The notes under the pieces are model-generated. The model was not told the origin of the DNA. It searched no databases and saw only the letters and a program-made list of their open reading frames with translations. Of a stretch of DNA of 64,000 nt, positions 59,406 to 64,000 are shown piece after piece; position 1 is the stretch's first letter, and each line of letters begins with the position of its first letter. The stretch spans positions 296,168 to 360,167 of the forward strand of contig OENT01000023.1 of NCBI GenBank assembly GCA_900239685.1, written 5' to 3'. This stretch comes from Rotaria macrura (lineage: Eukaryota > Rotifera > Eurotatoria > Philodinida > Philodinidae). The translations under genes were made by a program, and so were the position numbers.

Positions 59406-62290
59406 TCAATCCATGAATAGTTTACGACTTCGATTGATCGTGTGATACTTGTCTCCGACAGTCGATGCTTGCTTTTCTACTGATTTGGAACTTGCAGTAG
59501 TCTTAGATGCCGGACCGGCTGTAGAAATAAGATGACTTTCTTGAACTATTTGTTGCTTCTCAGTCTGGTTGTTTTTTCTGGCTGCATTCGGCGGTTGATT
59601 GGAGCTCGATTGATCAGCTCCTTGTTGGCTTGATTTATGGGTTGGTTTACCTTGCTGACTTTTTTCTGAGTTGGTCTTCTCTTTTGAGCCACCAGATCCT
59701 GTTTGCTTCTGTCCCAGTGCTTTCTCAACGCCTGAATCGTGCTGACCAGTTGGGTAATGGGGGTCATTTTCTTGAGGAGAAACAGCCGAAATAGTGCTCG
59801 TAGACATTTGCGATGGATTTCTCTTTGACATCCCTTTCTTGTCAGCAGTAGCCGGATTGGAAGCTGTTGAATTTGAACTTTTTGAAGGGCTTGCCGCCGC
59901 ACCGTTAGTAGGATCTAGCTGACTTTCGGACACGATTTCAGAATTTTTCGATTTGCTGTTTTTTCTGACTGTATTCGGCGTTTGATTGTAGCTCGATTCA
60001 CTAGGTTCTTGTGGGCTTGAGCTAGTGAGTGATGCTGCTGGTTCATTTTTTCTTGAACGCGCCTGATCTTTTGAGCTACCAGATCCTGGTTTTTTCTGTC
60101 CCAGTGATTTGCCGACACCCAAATTTTGCTGATCGGTTGGGTTATTGAGGTCAATTTTCTTCGGAGACATGGTGGAAGTAGGATTCCCCGACATTTGTGA
60201 TGCATTTTGCTCTGAAATCTCTTTCTTGTCGACAATAGTCTCATTCGAAGCTACTGGAATCGAGTTCATTGTAGGACTCACTGGTGCATCTGTAGTTTTA
60301 CGAATGTGTTTTTCAGCACAAGAGTTGTTCATCTCAACGGCATTCGCACCGTCACCTGATGGTGACGGTTGAGCACGTCTCGGTGCAGAATGCCTCGGAG
60401 TAACCCCATGTCTATGCGTTTCATCGAATGTTTGTTGTAGCTGATTTCCTTCCTTCAAAGTCTTCGACTGCAAATCGATTTTATCAATATTGATTTCGCG
60501 TTGGTCAAATAATAGAGTTCCTTTAGGGATTTGTGAAGTAACAGTCGACGATGACGGCGGGGCGTTTTTTGGTCGCCATTTTTCTCCTTCATAGGCAATC
60601 CATTCACTCAAGCGTAGTAGAAAATCTTTGGCGTAAACCTGTTTTACCCATTTGCCCGGGAGCTCTTTATAGCCATAATATGCACCAGCTAATTGTCCGT
60701 AAATAGCAGCTGTCGTGTCAGTATCATCACCTAGATTCACAGCAGCGAGAACGCCTTCTTCAAAATTTTTGTGAAACCAAAACGCCCACAGAGCAGCCTC
60801 AAGAGCATTGACGATGTAGCCCTTACCTCGAATGCCATCATTGTATCCACCTTTACGTTTAAAAGACCCATGGGCAATGCTCATAATCTCTGGAACTAGC
60901 GGTTCTTTGTCAAACCAAGATAGATGTTTTTCGTAGAATTCGTAATCTAGTAACTCATCTTTTTCGACACCTTTTAGAGCAGCTACGATCAGAGCACCGT
61001 AATAGCGACACGCATCGTAGGCTTTCCGATCGCCATGTGTGATCATGCCACTGTACCCTGAGTACTGAACAGCATGAAAAGGATGCTTGAAGAAGAAAAG
61101 TGGCACAGGAGTTAGACGCATGATAGCCCCATTTCCGGCAACGCCTGGTGTACTACATTCCACATTGAATCCTTTCAATAGTTCGGTATCGATAAGAGAA
61201 TCTAATTTGTCTAATGGGATTTTGTGTTTTTCACTTAGTGCTTTCTGACGACGTTCAAATTCATTCAATGAATCACTAGTAGCCGCACCAATATCAAAAC
61301 ACTGTCCAGTTGACGACATATAACCATATCTATACCACCATTTATAACGAACGAGTTGATCGTAGGGATTAAAATCATTATGATAAAGTAAAGAAGCTGC
61401 TAGGCAAAGGGCCATGGAAGTATCGTCAGTGAACTAAAATAGTTTTCATCAAAATATTTCTATAGCATTCACTGAAGTGAAGATAAAAAACTGGAAAGAA
61501 TTTCGATAAGAAAAAAGTGTTTAAGGTGATTTTGTGCAATAGTAGAAGCTTCTTCAAACATGGATAACAGATGATGACTCACCTGTCCTTCTTTCAAACC
61601 CCAAGTACCTCCACCTACAAGATCGGTGACTGGATGTTGCAAAAGAAACTCTCGTGGTCGGAACTCAACATGAGCACCAAGCGCATCACCCACAGCCATT
61701 CCAACCATCGATCCTTGAATTCGATTCAAGATACCATCACTTTGGGGCTTAGGAGGTTTTGGAATATTTTCTCCCATTTCATCAGGTTTTTTGATCAGTC
61801 GTGTACCGCTTTCATGATATTGTAGATGAAGCCAAAGTTTCTCTAAATATCAAAGAGATTTTTTCAATGATTCATCGAATGAGAGTACTTTCTAAAGTGC
61901 TGATCATCATGTACTGATATTTCTTCATAGTTGTAGAAATGCAACAACTAAACACTCTCTGAAGTCTTACTTTCATTTATGATCTTGTTTTTTGCTGTAG
62001 GCATCTAAATATTGGCATCGAAAATGGTATCTGTAAAAATATTCGAGATATCCAACTAATTCTCTAACCTCATTCGTCGCAGCATCATGTTGACTATCGT
62101 CGACTTTGACGGGTGCAGTTTTTTTCACCGATTTTCCCTCTGCAGAAGTCACTTTCTATTCACTATTCAAATAATAAAATGATTTTAAATTTGACTGCTC
62201 GATTACTTTTGGATTATCGTTTTTCTTTCCAGCGGATGGGACATTACTATTTGTAACTGTATCTTCAGAAGAACTCAATGATTTTTTCAT
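59406..62290 (-). CDS. ADP-ribosylglycohydrolase (DraG/ARH family) with long disordered tail
   Basis: Exons 62290-62207, 62155-62069, 62004-61971, 61842-61583 and 61433-59406, 830 aa. Residues 105-445 are a DraG-type domain: GMAVGDALGAHVEF, then FTDDTSM (156-162), NGAIMRLTPV and NLGDDTDTTAA (G390-D-D-T-D-T395). These acidic clusters bind the Mg2+ pair used to cleave ADP-ribose from proteins or related substrates. The N-terminal exons are Lys/Ser-rich and less certain; M at 62004 or 61777 are alternative starts. The C-terminal 385 residues are Ser/Asn/Gln/Lys-rich, predicted disordered, and contain a two-fold tandem repeat of about 129 residues. Known ARH proteins have no such tail. It is unclear whether it derives from animal ARH or a transferred bacterial gene. 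Confidence 0.85.
59454..60227 (-). repeat. two tandem 387-bp units in the hydrolase tail
   Basis: Unit 1 (60227-59841) and unit 2 (59840-59454) encode parallel segments. SQMSGNPTSTMSPKK matches SQMSTSTISAVSPQE. GVGKSLGQKKPGSGSSKDQ matches GVEKALGQKQTGSGGSKEK. YNQTPNTVRKNSKSKNSEIV matches SNQPPNAARKNNQTEKQQIV. The duplication is in frame and visible at the DNA level. It lies wholly inside the last exon. Confidence 0.85.
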
Positions 62291-64000
62291 TGCAGTGTGT
62301 AAGGAATCATTAAAAGATGGCAGTCAAATTTAAGACAAGAAGTATTTCAATGGAAATTTTCGATTCAGACATCGGTTTACAGGCTGGTGATGGTGTATTA
62401 TAAGATTTTTTATTTTATGATTGTTAGGAACCTATTAGTTGTATAATAGGTGTTTTTCGAGCATCTAAACTATTTTTTTGAACCGACGCGAAATTTTGTG
62501 ATCCGATATATGAGAAGATGGACATGTTTGTGGATTAATGTGTACTTGTGGTTGAGTGTAAGCTTGACATGAACATTGAACATGATAGTGGTCCTTCATT
62601 TTTCCTGCTCTTATCAAATATCACCCGACGAAATGTTTTTAAAAGATAGGTGAATTCTATATCTTTGTATCCTTTACAGGAAAGAATTTCTGAAGACTTC
62701 GCAGAAGACAAAATGACTAAAACGCGTTAATAGCGTGCTCATGTGTTTGGCGCACCAAATTGTTTGTGACACTACTGACCTTGATTTATATTTGTAGCCA
62801 CACATTCGCAAACAGTAGAAATTCGATATTCTAATGTTCTGTGTTCTTGAATTCCCAAAGAGGTTCTAAGAAAAGAATTCTCTCGATTTTCTCGAATAAC
62901 TGATACGAATGGTATAAAGAAAATGTGCAACTGATTCTGATAATGTTGAATGCAATGAAATTTCAGAAAATAGTTGCATCATTCATTGAAATCGGATCGT
63001 TATTCGAAACATGAACTTGTTTGAAGTCTCAGCATGCACCTTCTGAAATGTTTTTATCACTGTAGGTGTGGGAGAAACCAAAATTTTTCACATTCAGGTG
63101 ATAAGTTTTAGTTCTTAGTAGCCAGTTGAAAAGTTGATGCTCAGCTAAAGAAAACTCATGTTTGAATAAAAAAATCATTGTAAAAAAATTAATCAACGCT
63201 GAAATTACCAGAATTACATCCATTTGTTGTTTTAAGCTGCATAAAATCTTTCAGTCAACATTTAGAAAATCTCTATCTTTGATGTTTGAAGCTATCCTAG
63301 GATTCTACTGCTTATCTGCAGTCTGACATGTATAAAGTAATGGGTCGCTATCTGTTGACACACCAAGTATAGATTATGGACGATCTGACTTTAGATAGTA
63401 ATACAATTTGAAGAAAAAATCATCTCAAGACAAATGTCTGTTGACATATATTCAAATTTCTATAGTAATTGAATCGCATTGAGTATCAAGAAAGTGAAAT
63501 TTTAGCTACGCATACGTTTCTTCTTAAAATCTGTTGACATTGAAAGAATATTTGTTCCTACTTTATTGATAAGATACGAATTGTTTGCGTCAAGTTAAAG
63601 CTCTTCAAGCCATATTCACATGAGAAAAGTAAAAGCTCTTGATGAAGCTAAACGACTGAGATTTGATGAAATCTTAGAACAGTATGAGCAAATGGGACAT
63701 TATTTTTAATTATGATATCATAAATTTATCACTGACCTTTCTCGTAATTGGATAGAATACATTAATTTACTTCAACAATAAATATGCATCAAACTTTGAA
63801 AAAATTATCTATAGAAATCCAAGCTTTAGGTCTATTTCTCGCTGTACTTCAATATGAGAGTATTTGAGAGTTTCATGTAAGATATTCATGAGGCACATTT
63901 TTTCAACAATGGGTATACACTGTTTGTTATAATCATCGATGAATTCTATTTAAGGTCCTATACGCTAAATATAAATTCTTCTAAAATGTCCAATTTCAGA
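62291..64000. other. intergenic to the right edge, possible gene relic near 63620-63785
   Basis: Mostly AT-rich. A 29-codon plus frame at 63620-63709 (KALDEAKRLRFDEILEQYEQ) looks protein-like, and a second short frame follows in another phase near 63722-63781 (HKFITDLSRNWIEYINLLQQ). Neither is large enough to call; together they suggest an eroded coding segment. The minus frame at 63029-63223 has no recognised motif. Confidence 0.45.

Noticed and set aside
59546-60372. Several frames antisense to, or shifted within, the hydrolase tail
   Set aside because: Shadows of the low-complexity tandem repeat. The two shifted minus frames resemble each other only because the DNA unit is duplicated.
1-64000. 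Search for virus-like elements, LTR pairs, Polintons, telomeric retroelements and CRISPR-like arrays
   Set aside because: No frame shows reverse transcriptase, integrase, protein-primed polymerase, capsid or envelope motifs; no paired long direct repeats and no regularly spaced repeats were seen.

Overview
The window is a stretch of animal nuclear DNA and most likely comes from a bdelloid rotifer. It is strongly AT-rich. Its genes are compact, with many introns of 45-65 bp bounded by GT and AG. Several start codons sit just behind a pyrimidine-AG acceptor, as expected where mRNAs receive a trans-spliced leader. It carries an F-box/LRR-like gene of a type I associate with expanded bdelloid families, and many small non-autonomous DNA transposons. 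Assignment to bdelloids is inference from these traits, since no marker gene settles the species. Two ambiguous bases (23973 and 32483) show that this is a draft assembly.

Layout from left to right. 1-3785: a possible last exon entering from the left edge, then a 1.57-kb imperfect inverted repeat interrupted by a hAT-type MITE. 3786-9623: HAUS6-like augmin subunit (minus) and a Mn-type cation diffusion facilitator (plus), sharing a 222-bp divergent promoter region. 10159-10682: a tiny predicted membrane protein. 12117-12996: proteasome subunit alpha-7. 14375-19052: two tandem paralogues carrying the N-terminal CCCH zinc-finger module of ZAP/PARP12 without a PARP domain, followed at 19163-19900 by an unrecognised gene. 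20083-20179: a young hairpin MITE. 24484-25013: ENSA/ARPP-19. 27157-28454: a vestigial-like TEAD cofactor (minus). 31395-33290: a voltage-gated K+ channel-like gene (minus) with a non-canonical selectivity filter. 35284-37829: a WD40 protein (minus). 41073-44947: SUPV3L1 RNA helicase (minus). 46765-48168: PA2G4/EBP1 (minus). 48169-57426: a gene-poor stretch with a 1.96-kb hAT element, then an F-box/LRR-like gene. 57427-64000: repeat-rich DNA and an ADP-ribosylglycohydrolase with a long, internally duplicated disordered tail (minus).

Most genes are single-copy housekeeping functions (spindle, proteasome, mitochondrial RNA decay, mitotic phosphatase control, translation/proliferation) and do not form one pathway. 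The most unusual content is the tandem pair of stand-alone ZAP-like zinc-finger genes, the K+ channel homologue whose filter reads TITVGD instead of TVGYGD, the repeat-tailed ADP-ribosyl hydrolase, and several non-autonomous elements that each carry a dense cluster of their own short self-complementary word. I saw no reverse transcriptase, integrase, capsid or envelope coding, no CRISPR array, and no convincing tRNA or rRNA gene. All exon models were made by hand from splice-site and frame consistency. Exon lengths were checked to sum to whole codons, but no alignment was run.
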